Below, piece after piece: positions 52,420 to 61,942 of a stretch of 64,000 bases of DNA (position 1 is the first letter of the stretch; every line of letters begins with the position of its first letter). The stretch is taken from NCBI GenBank assembly GCA_039814575.1, contig JBCCAY010000013.1:33227-97226 (forward strand). Reading direction: 5' to 3'. The notes under the pieces are model-generated. The model worked only from the letters and a program-made list of their open reading frames with translations, was not told the origin of the DNA and ran no database searches. A program made the position numbers and the translations under genes. This stretch comes from MED-G105 sp039814575. Its GTDB lineage: Bacteria > Pseudomonadota > Alphaproteobacteria > Caulobacterales > Parvularculaceae.

Positions 52420-55254
52420 ATGTCGACAGACACGTCCGTTAAAACCCTGTCCCACTGGCGCGATCGCCTCACCGACCTCCGCGGCGCCGTCACCCTCGAC
52501 CCGCTACGCAATCCCATTCGCGAAACGGCGCACGAAGTCTCCGTCGCGTTAGAAGCCGATCGCCTGAATTTAGACGACCTCGTCGGATTCGTTCAGACCT
52601 TGTGCGACGAGGCTTTGGGGGTACGGATCGCCTCAACTCGGAAATATTTGGGCTTCGACCACATCGAGAAAGAGGACGACGCCATTGACCAGGCGGTGCA
52701 GCGCGCAAGTGAGGCCCTCACCTCACCGTCGGCGTTCGCAGATTACTGGCGCACCCGGCGGTCGATGCTCGTATTCACCGCGCACCCGACATTTATGCTG
52801 TCCGGGCGTCAACGCGCCTATATCGCAAAAGCCGCCACCAGCGGTTCATCTGAGGCTGACAGCGATCGCCAAACTCCATCGGGCCTCGAGCACCATCCCG
52901 ATGCGGATATTTCCCTATCGTATGAGCACGCGGCGGCCTTAGGCGCGATCGAACGCGCCTCAGCGAGCGTCTCCCACGCCAACCGCGCGATCCTAGAAGA
53001 AGCAAGGCGACGCTTTCCTAATGAGTGGCGTCAGATGACGCCAAGCCCCCTGTCGATTGCGACCTGGGTCGGCTATGACATGGACGGTCGGAAAGACATT
53101 ACTTGGCGCGATATCATCAAGCATCGCCTGCAAGAAAAACACCGGCGCTTACAATGGTACACGAACCGAATCGCCGCGCTCGGATTAGAACGCAGCGCCG
53201 CCGCGGCATCAATCGCGACATTGCGCGCGCGCCTCGCAGACGGCCTGCGCGATTGCGCTGACGCCGTCGATGCGTTCGCCAATGACACAATGTCACCGAA
53301 TGAGTTCGCTGATGCGGCCAATCGCCTAACCGAAACGCCGCAACCGCTCGTCAAGATAAGCGAACTCACCGACCTGATCGAGGCGAGCCTTCCCGATGTC
53401 GACGACGACACCGCCTTTTCGCTTCTCTGCTTGAAAGCGGACATGACAAGCTTCCAGTTTGGCATGGGCGAAATTCACTTTCGTCTCAATGCCGCGCAAG
53501 TTCGTAACGCGGCGCGCCATGCACTCAATATCAGCAGCGATCAGGACCTCTTCGGTCGGCGCGCCCTCGAAGAAGTGCAAACGCTCATCGAAACGACCGA
53601 GCCGGTCGCCGTGAATTTCGGCTCCCTCGCCATTGAACAAACCACCGCCGCGCGGCTTTTCATCGCCATGGCGCAAATCGTCAAACATATCGATGCGGAG
53701 CAACCAATCCGCCTACTCATCGCTGAATGCGAAAATCCGGTGACGATTCTCGCCAGCGTCTATTTGGCGAAGCGCTTCGGCGTCGACGGCGCTGTCGATA
53801 TTTGCCCCCTGTTTGAGACAGCCTACGCGCTCGATCGCTCGCGCCGAATATTGGACGTTTTGTTTTCGCAACCCGCTTATCAAACATACGCCAAAGCGCG
53901 CGGCCGCATCGCGATACAAACGGGGTTCTCTGACGCCGGACGCTTTATGGGACAAATCCCGGCGGTTCTGGCGATTGAACGTCTGCAGGGGCACTTCTCC
54001 GAACTCATAGAGGCGCACGGACTTAGCGCGCTCACCGCGATCGTCTTTAACACCCATGGCGAAAGCATGGGCCGCGGCGCGCATCCGGCAAGTTTGGAAG
54101 ACCGATCGCTTTATGCGCTCTCCCCATGGGCGCGCCGCCAGTTTTCCAGCCGCGGCGTCGATTTAATCCATGAAAGCTCTTATCAGGGCGGCGACGGCTA
54201 TTTACTGTTCGAAACCCAAGGCATGGCGGACCGCGTCGTCGCCAGCGTGCTTGCCGCTGACAAGGCCGCAGCGGCGAGCCCGACCGAAGACGGTTTTTAT
54301 CAAAACATCAGCACCAGTCTTGATTTCTATCGCAGTGTAAAAGCGCGCCAAGAAGCGCTGTTCGCCGACAAAACATACAATGCCACGTTATCCGCCATCG
54401 GACTGTCTGTTTTACCGAAAACCGGGTCGCGCCAAACGAAACGACAATTCGAACAAAGAGGCGATGAGGACGATTCACTCAGGAAAATCCGCGCCATCCC
54501 CCATAACGCAACATTGCAGCAAATCGGACTTCTGGCGAACATCTTTGGCGGCATCGGCGCCGCGCTAAGCAAAGAACCGGATTATTTCGTCGACTTGGCG
54601 CAAAATTCCGACCGGTTCGGACGATTGATGAAGCTGGTCGCGCGCGCCAAGAGCCTAAGCGAAATGAAAGTGACTATCGCCTATATGAAGCTCTTTGACG
54701 GTTCCTTCTGGGCGACGCGGCCGATATCGGGGCAAGAACCCCACCTTGAAGCGCCGTGTGCGGTGCTCGGTGAAGCGCTTGCGGAAGATTCACGCTTTTT
54801 TTCGGCCCTGCAACTCATCGCGAAATTACGCTCCGACAGCATCGCCTTAACGCGCAGCCTCGAAAATATGGGGTTCTCAGAAGCGGCGGCGGCGAACCCG
54901 ATAAGCCTTGATCTGCTTCACGTCATGCGCATCGCTCTTCTGGAGCATGTCTTTTTGCTGGCGGCGCGTCTGCCGCGTTTCTCACCGCGCGCCGGTTACA
55001 CCAAAGAAGATGTGATGGACATGGTCTTCTCCCTGCAACTCGAAGAAGCGGGCGATATTTTGTGCGAGGTGTTCCCTGTCGAGGCGCCGGCGCTCAGCGA
55101 TTTTAAGCTTGCAGAAAAAGCGACATACCCTGATGCAGGGCCGCCGAGCTACAGCCATATTCATGAGACATTCGTAGACCCGCTTAAGAAATGCGGACGT
55201 CTACTGAAAATAATCAGCAACGGCGTAAGCAATCATTATGGCGCTCTAGGATAA
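52420..55254 (+). CDS. Divergent phosphoenolpyruvate-carboxylase-like protein
   Basis: 944 aa. PEPC homologue along its length: VFTAHPTF (canonical TAHPTE), TWVGYDMDGR (GGDRDGN), PLFET metal Glu, FSDAGRFMG (canonical YSDSxKDxG), NTHGESMGRGAHP (canonical HGRGGxxGRGG), LRKIRAIPH (LRAIPW) and a C-terminal SNHYGALG. Metal ligands (Glu of PLFET, Asp of FSD) and the TAHPT His are kept, but the lysine of YSDSxKD and the His/Arg of the mobile loop appear replaced. Hence catalysis is doubtful; it may be a regulatory or repurposed member. ATG 52420 follows GGGAGA. Alignment is by eye. Confidence 0.8.
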   Translation: MSTDTSVKTLSHWRDRLTDLRGAVTLDPLRNPIRETAHEVSVALEADRLNLDDLVGFVQTLCDEALGVRIASTRKYLGFDHIEKEDDAIDQAVQRASEALTSPSAFADYWRTRRSMLVFTAHPTFMLSGRQRAYIAKAATSGSSEADSDRQTPSGLEHHPDADISLSYEHAAALGAIERASASVSHANRAILEEARRRFPNEWRQMTPSPLSIATWVGYDMDGRKDITWRDIIKHRLQEKHRRLQWYTNRIAALGLERSAAAASIATLRARLADGLRDCADAVDAFANDTMSPNEFADAANRLTETPQPLVKISELTDLIEASLPDVDDDTAFSLLCLKADMTSFQFGMGEIHFRLNAAQVRNAARHALNISSDQDLFGRRALEEVQTLIETTEPVAVNFGSLAIEQTTAARLFIAMAQIVKHIDAEQPIRLLIAECENPVTILASVYLAKRFGVDGAVDICPLFETAYALDRSRRILDVLFSQPAYQTYAKARGRIAIQTGFSDAGRFMGQIPAVLAIERLQGHFSELIEAHGLSALTAIVFNTHGESMGRGAHPASLEDRSLYALSPWARRQFSSRGVDLIHESSYQGGDGYLLFETQGMADRVVASVLAADKAAAASPTEDGFYQNISTSLDFYRSVKARQEALFADKTYNATLSAIGLSVLPKTGSRQTKRQFEQRGDEDDSLRKIRAIPHNATLQQIGLLANIFGGIGAALSKEPDYFVDLAQNSDRFGRLMKLVARAKSLSEMKVTIAYMKLFDGSFWATRPISGQEPHLEAPCAVLGEALAEDSRFFSALQLIAKLRSDSIALTRSLENMGFSEAAAANPISLDLLHVMRIALLEHVFLLAARLPRFSPRAGYTKEDVMDMVFSLQLEEAGDILCEVFPVEAPALSDFKLAEKATYPDAGPPSYSHIHETFVDPLKKCGRLLKIISNGVSNHYGALG

Positions 55255-55288
55255 ACGCTTTTCGCCGCACTGAGCTAACATGACGCCA

Positions 55289-55768
55289 TCAGGGCGCCAT
55301 CTGCATCGGCACGGCGGTGCGTCGACAGACGGTGCGCATGGCGAACGCGGTTTTCAGACGTTCAACGCCCGGCAACGCCGTTAAAACGTCCCGGTGCAGA
55401 CGTTGGTAATCGTCGAGGTCGCGGCATATAACGCGCAAAAGGTAGTCGCTGTCGCCCGACATCAAGACGCAATCCATAATTTCCGGGCGCGCGACGACGC
55501 TCGTTTCAAACGTCGCAAGCGTGTCGGTTTTTTGATCCCGCAGCGTTACGCTGACAAAGGCGTTGAGCGCGAAGCCGGCCTTGCGTTCGTCGACAATCGC
55601 AGCATAGCGCTCAATGACGCCGCTCGCCTCCAGCGCTTTCACTCTTTTATGGCAAGCGGACAGGGACAAGCCGACCGCATCGCCGACCTCTTGATAGGCC
55701 GCCCGCCCGTTTTTCTGAACCGCGTCCAGAATACGCCGATCGGCGTCAGTAAGAGAATTTTTTTCCAT
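55289..55768 (-). CDS. Lrp/AsnC-family regulator
   Basis: 159 aa. N-terminal HTH (LTDADRRILDAVQKNGRAAY, VGLSLSACHKRVKALEASGV) and a C-terminal RAM ligand domain (ALPGVERLKTAFAMRTV). Divergent from alanine dehydrogenase with 126 nt between, so probably an alanine/leucine-responsive activator of ald, as in other bacteria (inference from context). Confidence 0.92.
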   Translation of the reverse strand: MEKNSLTDADRRILDAVQKNGRAAYQEVGDAVGLSLSACHKRVKALEASGVIERYAAIVDERKAGFALNAFVSVTLRDQKTDTLATFETSVVARPEIMDCVLMSGDSDYLLRVICRDLDDYQRLHRDVLTALPGVERLKTAFAMRTVCRRTAVPMQMAP

Positions 55769-55894
55769 ATTTCATAGATATAAGCGAAAATGTTTCTATT
55801 TTCTATGATTTCTCCAGAACTTCGAGAATTATTTCGGCCCCAGCGACGCTAAGGTCGCCCCCAATAACACCACACTAGAGAGGAGACTGCCGCC
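55769..55894. promoter_or_regulatory. Divergent lrp-ald control region
   Basis: 126 nt, AT-rich at the lrp side. A 6-bp inverted repeat (tcatag at 55772, ctatga at 55803) spans 37 nt, and T-rich tracts (ttctattttctatg) fit the loose, phased, AT-rich sites typical of Lrp proteins. The exact operator is not established. Confidence 0.35.
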
Positions 55895-57001
55895 ATGAAA
55901 ATTGGGGTTCCAAAGGAAATTAAAACCAAAGAGTTCCGCGTCGGCCTGACGCCGGACAGCGTTCGCGAAATCGCCGGTCACGGCCATGACGTCCTCGTTG
56001 AAACGGGCGCGGGCGCAGGCGTCGGCTTTTCCGACGACGACTACAAAAACGCCGGCGCACGCATCGCCAGCGCAGCAGCGGACGTCTTCGAAGACGCGGA
56101 AATGATCGTCAAAGTTAAAGAGCCGCAACTGAACGAGTGCGCCATGCTGCGCCCGCATCACACGCTCTTCACCTACCTGCACCTCGCCGCCGACAAACCG
56201 CAAGCCCAAGCGCTCGTTGCATCCGGCTGCCTCGCCATCGCCTATGAAACCGTAACGAGCGATCGCGGCGATCTACCGCTTCTTCGTCCGATGAGTGAAG
56301 TCGCCGGCCGTATGGCGGTGCAAGTTGGCGCAGCGGCGCTTGAAAAAGCCAGCGGCGGCGCAGGCCTCCTCCTCGGCGGCGTTCCCGGTGTTCGTCCGGC
56401 GAAAGTCGTCATCCTCGGCGGCGGCGCCTCCGGCGAAAACGCCCTGCAAATGGCGATTGGCGCACGCGCCGACGTAACGGTCTTCGAACGCTCCCTGCCG
56501 CGGATCGCTGAGCTTGAGCGCCACTATGGCGGCAACGCGACGATCGCCTACTCCACGAAAAGCGCTGTGGACCAAGCCGTATACGAAGCAGACCTCGTCA
56601 TCGGCGCGGTTCTCATCCCGGGCGCAGCGGCGCCGAAGCTCGTCACGCGCGACATGCTGGCGAACATGAAAGACGGCTCGGCGCTTGTCGACATCGCCAT
56701 CGACCAAGGCGGCTGCTTCGAAACGTCGAAACCGACAACGCACGACGATCCGACCTTCATCATTGACGGCGTCGTTCACTATTGCGTTGCGAACATGCCG
56801 GGCGGCGTGCCGAAGACGTCGACCTTTGCTCTGAACAACGCGACGCTCCCGTTCGCGCTGAACCTCGCCAACAAAGGCGCGAAAGAGGCGATCGCCGCCG
56901 ACCCGCACCTGAAAAACGGCGTCAACGTCTACAATGGCGCGATCACCTGCGAAGCCGTTTCCGAGGCGCTCGACCTGCCGTACACGCCCTACGAAGCGTA
57001 A
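55895..57001 (+). CDS. ald: Alanine dehydrogenase
   Basis: 368 aa NAD-dependent enzyme interconverting L-alanine and pyruvate plus ammonia. Seen: MKIGVPKEIKTKEFRVGLTP, MIVKVKEPQ (Lys), FTYLHLAAD (active-site His), VVILGGGASGENA nucleotide fold, and DIAIDQGGCFET. GGAG precedes the ATG. It ends with a strong terminator. Length matches the family. Confidence 0.96.
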   Translation: MKIGVPKEIKTKEFRVGLTPDSVREIAGHGHDVLVETGAGAGVGFSDDDYKNAGARIASAAADVFEDAEMIVKVKEPQLNECAMLRPHHTLFTYLHLAADKPQAQALVASGCLAIAYETVTSDRGDLPLLRPMSEVAGRMAVQVGAAALEKASGGAGLLLGGVPGVRPAKVVILGGGASGENALQMAIGARADVTVFERSLPRIAELERHYGGNATIAYSTKSAVDQAVYEADLVIGAVLIPGAAAPKLVTRDMLANMKDGSALVDIAIDQGGCFETSKPTTHDDPTFIIDGVVHYCVANMPGGVPKTSTFALNNATLPFALNLANKGAKEAIAADPHLKNGVNVYNGAITCEAVSEALDLPYTPYEA

Positions 57002-57091
57002 GGCGTAAGACGAAGCGGCGCATATTCAATTAAATGTGCGCCGGCCGGCGACATGTAAATGCAGGGACGGTTTTAACATTTTGAACAGCAT

Positions 57092-57122
57092 AAACCCGCG
57101 CTTCCTAGAAGCGCGGGTTTTT
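57092..57122 (+). terminator. Rho-independent terminator of ald
   Basis: A perfect 13-bp stem (aaacccgcgcttc / gaagcgcgggttt) with a 3-nt loop and a T run at its end, 90 nt after the ald stop. The A run on the other side makes it potentially bidirectional, also serving the leftward rhodanese gene that ends at 57186. Confidence 0.93.
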
Positions 57123-57185
57123 GTCTGCAGCGACACTAAAAATGTCCAGCGCTAACTTATGTGACATTAGCGACTCTTCTGATTT

Positions 57186-57608
57186 TTACTGTGTCACGGT
57201 CGGCAATTCCGCTTCGCGCCAACCGGACAGGCCAGCTTGCAAGTGCGCCGCATCGGTGAAACCAAGGGACTTCAGCATTTTCTCGGTCTTGCCGCTGCGC
57301 CCGCCGCTATTGCAGTGAAAGAGATAAGTCTTTGATTTATCCAATGCGGCGATGCGGGTTTTGAAATCATCGCCATGAAAGTCGATATTGAGCGCCCCTT
57401 CGATATGGCCTTCTGCAAACTCTTCAGGCGTGCGGACGTCGAGGACAACAAGGTCTTTGTTCTCTTCAACCAACGCGGCGGCTTCTGAGACGGAAACAGT
57501 ACGGATGTTCTGAGCGACGGCTTCTGTGGTTTCATCCGCCGGCGTTTGCTGTGCGCACGATGTTGCAAGCAACGCCGATGCAATTAGAGTTAAGGTTGAT
57601 TTCTTCAC
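57186..57608 (-). CDS. Rhodanese-domain lipoprotein
   Basis: 140 aa. Lipobox LLATSC near residue 18. Single rhodanese domain with VVLDVRTPEEFAEGHIEGAL and active-site loop HCNSGGRSGKT (catalytic Cys). Sulfur transfer or redox sulfur handling in the periplasm. Start GTG 57608 with AAGGAAGAG upstream. Convergent with ald. Confidence 0.9.
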   Translation of the reverse strand: MKKSTLTLIASALLATSCAQQTPADETTEAVAQNIRTVSVSEAAALVEENKDLVVLDVRTPEEFAEGHIEGALNIDFHGDDFKTRIAALDKSKTYLFHCNSGGRSGKTEKMLKSLGFTDAAHLQAGLSGWREAELPTVTQ

Positions 57609-57650
57609 GGGGCTCTCTTCCTTCTTTCTACACGAATTTTCTATACGGAA

Positions 57651-58451
57651 TTATTTTCCACGAAACGGAATGGTTAGCGTCCAAAACAAACCGCTCGGGG
57701 CATCGTCCTGATACTCCGGCAGACCAATTTTCATACCGCCATGGCCTTCACGAGGCTGCGCCACATAGCTCCCAAAAAGCCGGTCCCATAGCGACAGCGA
57801 AAATCCAAAATTGCTGTCAGTTTCATTCGCGAGCGTTGAATGGTGCACAAGGTGCATATCCGGCGTCACGAAAAACCAACGCACCACGCTATCAAGAGCC
57901 GACGGCAAGCGCACATTCGCATGATTAAACAGTGCGCAAGCATTGAGCAGCACCTCGAACAAGAAGACGGCGGCGACAGCAGGGCCAAGCAGAAGGATGC
58001 AGACAATCTTGTAGACCATCGACAGAATGATCTCGACGGGGTGGAAGCGAACCGCGGTCGTTACATCAATATCGCGGTCAGCGTGGTGCACTTTATGTAA
58101 GCGCCACAAAACGGGGATGCGATGCGAGGCGACGTGCTGCCAATAGATCAACATGTCGAGCACGATGGCGGCGATTAGGGTTTCAAGCCAGATAGGCGAA
58201 GCTATCTGGTTGAGAAGTCCCCAGCCGCGGGTCTCGGCGACGACCGCCATGCCCATCGCCACAATGGGCAAGACGAGCCGTAGCGCAGCCGTGTCGATAA
58301 TGATGAGAGAAAGATTCGTCGTCCAACGTTTCGCACGCGCCTGCGCTCGGCGTCGACGTGGAAACATCGCTTCCAAACACGCCATCAATACCAGTACGCC
58401 CGCAAAAACGCTCAAGCGGATGGCGCTTTCATATTCCGTTAAAAGATCCAT
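57651..58451 (-). CDS. Sterol desaturase/fatty-acid hydroxylase-family membrane protein
   Basis: 266 aa, several membrane helices. The His-box set is visible: HVASHRIPVLWRLHKVHHAD with following VRFHPVE, and DMHLVHHSTLANE near the C-terminus, which bind the di-iron centre. Probably hydroxylates or desaturates a lipid; substrate unknown. ATG 58451 was preferred; a GTG six codons upstream is possible. Neither has a good ribosome site. Confidence 0.88.
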   Translation of the reverse strand: MDLLTEYESAIRLSVFAGVLVLMACLEAMFPRRRRAQARAKRWTTNLSLIIIDTAALRLVLPIVAMGMAVVAETRGWGLLNQIASPIWLETLIAAIVLDMLIYWQHVASHRIPVLWRLHKVHHADRDIDVTTAVRFHPVEIILSMVYKIVCILLLGPAVAAVFLFEVLLNACALFNHANVRLPSALDSVVRWFFVTPDMHLVHHSTLANETDSNFGFSLSLWDRLFGSYVAQPREGHGGMKIGLPEYQDDAPSGLFWTLTIPFRGK

Positions 58452-58662
58452 CAAGGTGTCAGCCAGCACTCACGAAAAGGTTTCGGCCTAGGTACGTCGA
58501 CCATGAGTATGCCCGACATTAAATGAGTAAGTCACGCCGTCGATGGCGAAGCATCTGATTGGCCACGCAACAGTCTTCCAGAGCCCTCCAGTGTTGTCTA
58601 GCGTCGACCGCCAATGGGGCGTTTCGGTGCGCCGTTTCAGTGCCCGTTTCTAGTGTGCCGTT

Positions 58663-60177
58663 TCAGTGCTGCTCAGCAATCGTCAACAGCGTGGCGGCGA
58701 TATGCGACATTGCAGAGTTGGCCTTAAGCGGCCGGTCATTCACCATTATGGAAAAGACTAACATCCGCCCGCTGCGGGCCTGCAAATAACCGGATAATGC
58801 GTCCACATGATTTAGCGTCCCCGTCTTTGCAAAGATCTTTCCCTCTAACTCAGACCCACGGAAGCGGTATTTCAACGTTCCGGTCGCGCCGCCCCCGACG
58901 GGTAAACTCGCACGATAGGCATCGCCCCATGGCTCCGCGGCGGCATGGCGCAGCAACGCGGTTATCGTCGCCGGCGTTGCACGGTTATAGGCTGAAAGTC
59001 CTGAACCGTCGGCAATGTCGTAAGACTGTGGAGGCACGCCTATGCGCGCCAGCAATTGCTCTATCTGTAACAAGCCGCAAAAGGAAGAGCCTCGCCCCGC
59101 GGCGCGACCCAATTGTCGAAGCAGTATCTCCGCATACAGATTTTGACTATCGCGATTAATCTTTGTCACGATTTCCTGCACGGGCGCGGGCGGAAGCGCT
59201 GCGATCACCGTCTCCTTGGGCGAAACGCGGTCGCGCGGCGTGCACGACAATGGGGCATCGGGATTATCGGCGTCAATCAGCGCCGGTTCGTCAGCATACT
59301 GGAGGGGTCGACGGCGAGTGCGCAACGCGCCGGATACCGAAACGCCCTTGGCTTCCAATGCTCTTTTAAAAAACCAAGCGGCCAAGTGCGCAGGGTTGTC
59401 CACGCCTAAATCAAGCTTCAATGACTTCGGTCCGCGCGGCAATTCACCGTAAAGGCGCGCGGTTCGCTCGCCAATGCGCCGCTCCAGCCGTAACGCCCGC
59501 GGCGCAGTCGCATCACTCGTCTTAGCTTCATTTTCAAGATTGAAATAACTTTGTCCGGCATCGCCCCACGACGCCCGCACACCGGCGCCAACCACCCCCG
59601 ATGGCGAGACCCATAGGGGGAGAATATTTTCGTTCACGGCGATCGCCGAAATCGATGTTCCGTGGCCAAATTTTAGATCGTCCCAACTCCACCCCAAAGG
59701 CCTACGTTCATCAGCGAACCATTGATCGTCACCAACGATATCGCCGACTTCCGAGATCCCCGTCGCGGCGACCGCCTCCGCCAGGGTTTCAATACAGCGC
59801 TTGGTGCAATCGGGACCAAAGCCGACTGTCGGATCGCCGCGGCCGACCAAAGCAAGCGCCGGCGGACCTGTTTCTGCTGGCTCTAATACGACCTGTAGGC
59901 CAGCCTCTAACTCAGACAACGCGGTTTCCGCCGCAAGAGCGGCCGCGGTCACGAACAACTTCACGTTAGAAGCCGGCATAAACCGTTCATCGGCCCGGTG
60001 CGCAACAAGAACGCTGCCATCGAGATCAGTGACGGAAATTCCATAACGCAATCCTGCAAGAGCCGGATAGGTCTGGGCGTCGGCCGGATCGCGACTATAG
60101 GCCGGCGCAACCGCCAGGCCCGTCAAAACAGCGGCAAGAATAAGAAGCCGTTGAAAGACCGCGCACCAACCCTCCAT
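58663..60177 (-). CDS. dacB: D-alanyl-D-alanine carboxypeptidase/endopeptidase (PBP4, family S13)
   Basis: 504 aa. Signal peptide (LLILAAVLTGLAVAPAYS). Active-site set: SxxK in MPASNVKLF, SxN in DSQNLYAE, and KTG in FAKTGTLNHVD. Length and a substantial insert between SxxK and SxN match PBP4. Trims or cleaves peptide cross-links in peptidoglycan. ATG 60177 gives a standard signal peptide; a frame from 60252 adds 25 residues. Confidence 0.92.
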   Translation of the reverse strand: MEGWCAVFQRLLILAAVLTGLAVAPAYSRDPADAQTYPALAGLRYGISVTDLDGSVLVAHRADERFMPASNVKLFVTAAALAAETALSELEAGLQVVLEPAETGPPALALVGRGDPTVGFGPDCTKRCIETLAEAVAATGISEVGDIVGDDQWFADERRPLGWSWDDLKFGHGTSISAIAVNENILPLWVSPSGVVGAGVRASWGDAGQSYFNLENEAKTSDATAPRALRLERRIGERTARLYGELPRGPKSLKLDLGVDNPAHLAAWFFKRALEAKGVSVSGALRTRRRPLQYADEPALIDADNPDAPLSCTPRDRVSPKETVIAALPPAPVQEIVTKINRDSQNLYAEILLRQLGRAAGRGSSFCGLLQIEQLLARIGVPPQSYDIADGSGLSAYNRATPATITALLRHAAAEPWGDAYRASLPVGGGATGTLKYRFRGSELEGKIFAKTGTLNHVDALSGYLQARSGRMLVFSIMVNDRPLKANSAMSHIAATLLTIAEQH

Positions 60178-60294
60178 AGGCTGGAACGCCTTATAGCGAG
60201 AGGGAGGGTATACCTTCTCTATACGTAAATTTTTCGAAAGAAGCTCGCGCATTCACTCTGCCCCATTTTTCGATCTCGCCACAAAATACGTCGC

Positions 60295-61941
60295 CTACGC
60301 CTTAACATTAGCATCAACCTTCGCGCCAAGAAGGTCCTTTAGGTTAAAAGAACTCTCGATAAGGTTTCGCGTGTAGTCTTGTTTTGGCGCATCGAAAATC
60401 TGCTCCGTAACGCCCTCTTCGACGATGACGCCCTCACGCATGACCATAACATAATCAGCCATCGCCCGCACAACGGCTAAATCGTGACTAATAAACACGT
60501 ATGATAATGAAAACTCTGACTGCAAATCACGTAAGAGCTCAATGACGTCCTTCTGAACCGTGCGGTCTAGGGCCGATGTCGGCTCGTCTAGAACGACGAC
60601 ACGGGGCTTCAGCAGCATCGCGCGCGCAATGGCGATGCGTTGACGCTGCCCGCCGGAAAATTCGTGCGGGAACCGGTTTTTAACCGATACGTCGAGCCCG
60701 ACCTTCTGAAGCGCATCAAGGGCTTGCGCGTCTCGCTCCTCCGTCGGCAAGTGCGGCGCATGGGTGCGCAGCCCCTCTTCAACAATATCGAGAACCGTCA
60801 TTCGCGGCGAAAGAGAGCCATAAGGGTCTTGGAAGACCATTTGCAGCTCTTTGCGCAAGGGCTTCATGTCGGTCGGCGGTAAGGTTAGGAGATCATTCCC
60901 AAGATAGGCGATCTTTCCGGTGCTCGCGGTCAGCCTTAACAAGGCGCGCCCGAGTGTTGACTTGCCGGACCCGCTTTCGCCCACGAGGCCGAGCGTCTGG
61001 CCTTCTCGCAAGGTTACGCCGACGCCTTTAACGGCCCGAAAGCGCGTGTCTTTTCGAAGAAAGCCAGGCCCTTCTCCGTAGACGACGTTAATGTCATCCG
61101 CCTGAAGAATGGCCGCCACGCCGTCATCGATCGGCGGCTTAGCGCCTTCCGGTTCCGCGGCAAGAAGCGTGCGCGTATACGCCGTTTTCGGGCGCTCGAA
61201 GATTTCCTCGGTCTCGCCGGTTTCCTTTAACTCACCGCGTTGCATGACATAGACGCGGTCGGCGAAGGCTTCGACGATCCCCAGATCGTGGGTGATGAAA
61301 ACAATGCTCATCCCGATATCGCGATTGAGCGCCGCGAGAAGTTGGAGAATGCCGGCCTGCGTCGTCACGTCGAGCGCGGTTGTCGGTTCATCGGCAATGA
61401 GGAGCTCGGGCTCATTCGCCAAGGCCATTGCGATCATCACCCGTTGACGCTGCCCCCCTGACAATTCGGTGGGAAAGGACCGCATACGCCGTTCAGGTTC
61501 CGGGATTTGCACCAGCTTAAGCAGATCAAGCGCTTTAGATTTAGCCGCTTCCTTCGAGAGCCTCTTATGCGCCGTCAGTATCTCAACGAGTTGATCGCCG
61601 ACATGATAAAGCGGGTCTAACGAGGTCATCGGCTCCTGAAAAATCATAGAGATTTTAGCGCCGCGAATCTCATTCATTTGACGCCGGGACAGCCCCAAAA
61701 GCTCCTGGCCTTGGAAACGGATGTTACCGGACGCGCGGCCATTAGACGCCAGAATGCCGAGGGTGGACATCGCCACCTGGCTCTTGCCGGAGCCGCTCTC
61801 GCCGACAATCGCAACCACCTCGCCCTTGGCGACCGATAGCGACATTCCCTTAACGGCATGGACGGCGCCGTCAGACGTATCAAATTCGACCTTCAAGTCT
61901 TCGATATCCAGAACGGGCGGAAGCGGCTCAGCAACGGTCAT
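60295..61941 (-). CDS. Fused OppD-OppF oligopeptide ABC transporter ATPase
   Basis: 548 aa with two ABC domains in one chain (YejF-like arrangement). First: GESGSGKSQ, LSGGQRQRVMIAM, LIADEPTTALD. Second: GESGSGKSTLG, FSGGQRQRIAIAR, VVLDEPTSALD. Each domain is followed by the peptide-transporter C-terminal stretch (YTRTLLAAEP; YTRNLIESSF). Powers peptide import through OppBC. ATG 61941 is one base after the oppC stop. Confidence 0.93.
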   Translation of the reverse strand: MTVAEPLPPVLDIEDLKVEFDTSDGAVHAVKGMSLSVAKGEVVAIVGESGSGKSQVAMSTLGILASNGRASGNIRFQGQELLGLSRRQMNEIRGAKISMIFQEPMTSLDPLYHVGDQLVEILTAHKRLSKEAAKSKALDLLKLVQIPEPERRMRSFPTELSGGQRQRVMIAMALANEPELLIADEPTTALDVTTQAGILQLLAALNRDIGMSIVFITHDLGIVEAFADRVYVMQRGELKETGETEEIFERPKTAYTRTLLAAEPEGAKPPIDDGVAAILQADDINVVYGEGPGFLRKDTRFRAVKGVGVTLREGQTLGLVGESGSGKSTLGRALLRLTASTGKIAYLGNDLLTLPPTDMKPLRKELQMVFQDPYGSLSPRMTVLDIVEEGLRTHAPHLPTEERDAQALDALQKVGLDVSVKNRFPHEFSGGQRQRIAIARAMLLKPRVVVLDEPTSALDRTVQKDVIELLRDLQSEFSLSYVFISHDLAVVRAMADYVMVMREGVIVEEGVTEQIFDAPKQDYTRNLIESSFNLKDLLGAKVDANVKA

Positions 61942-61942
61942 C

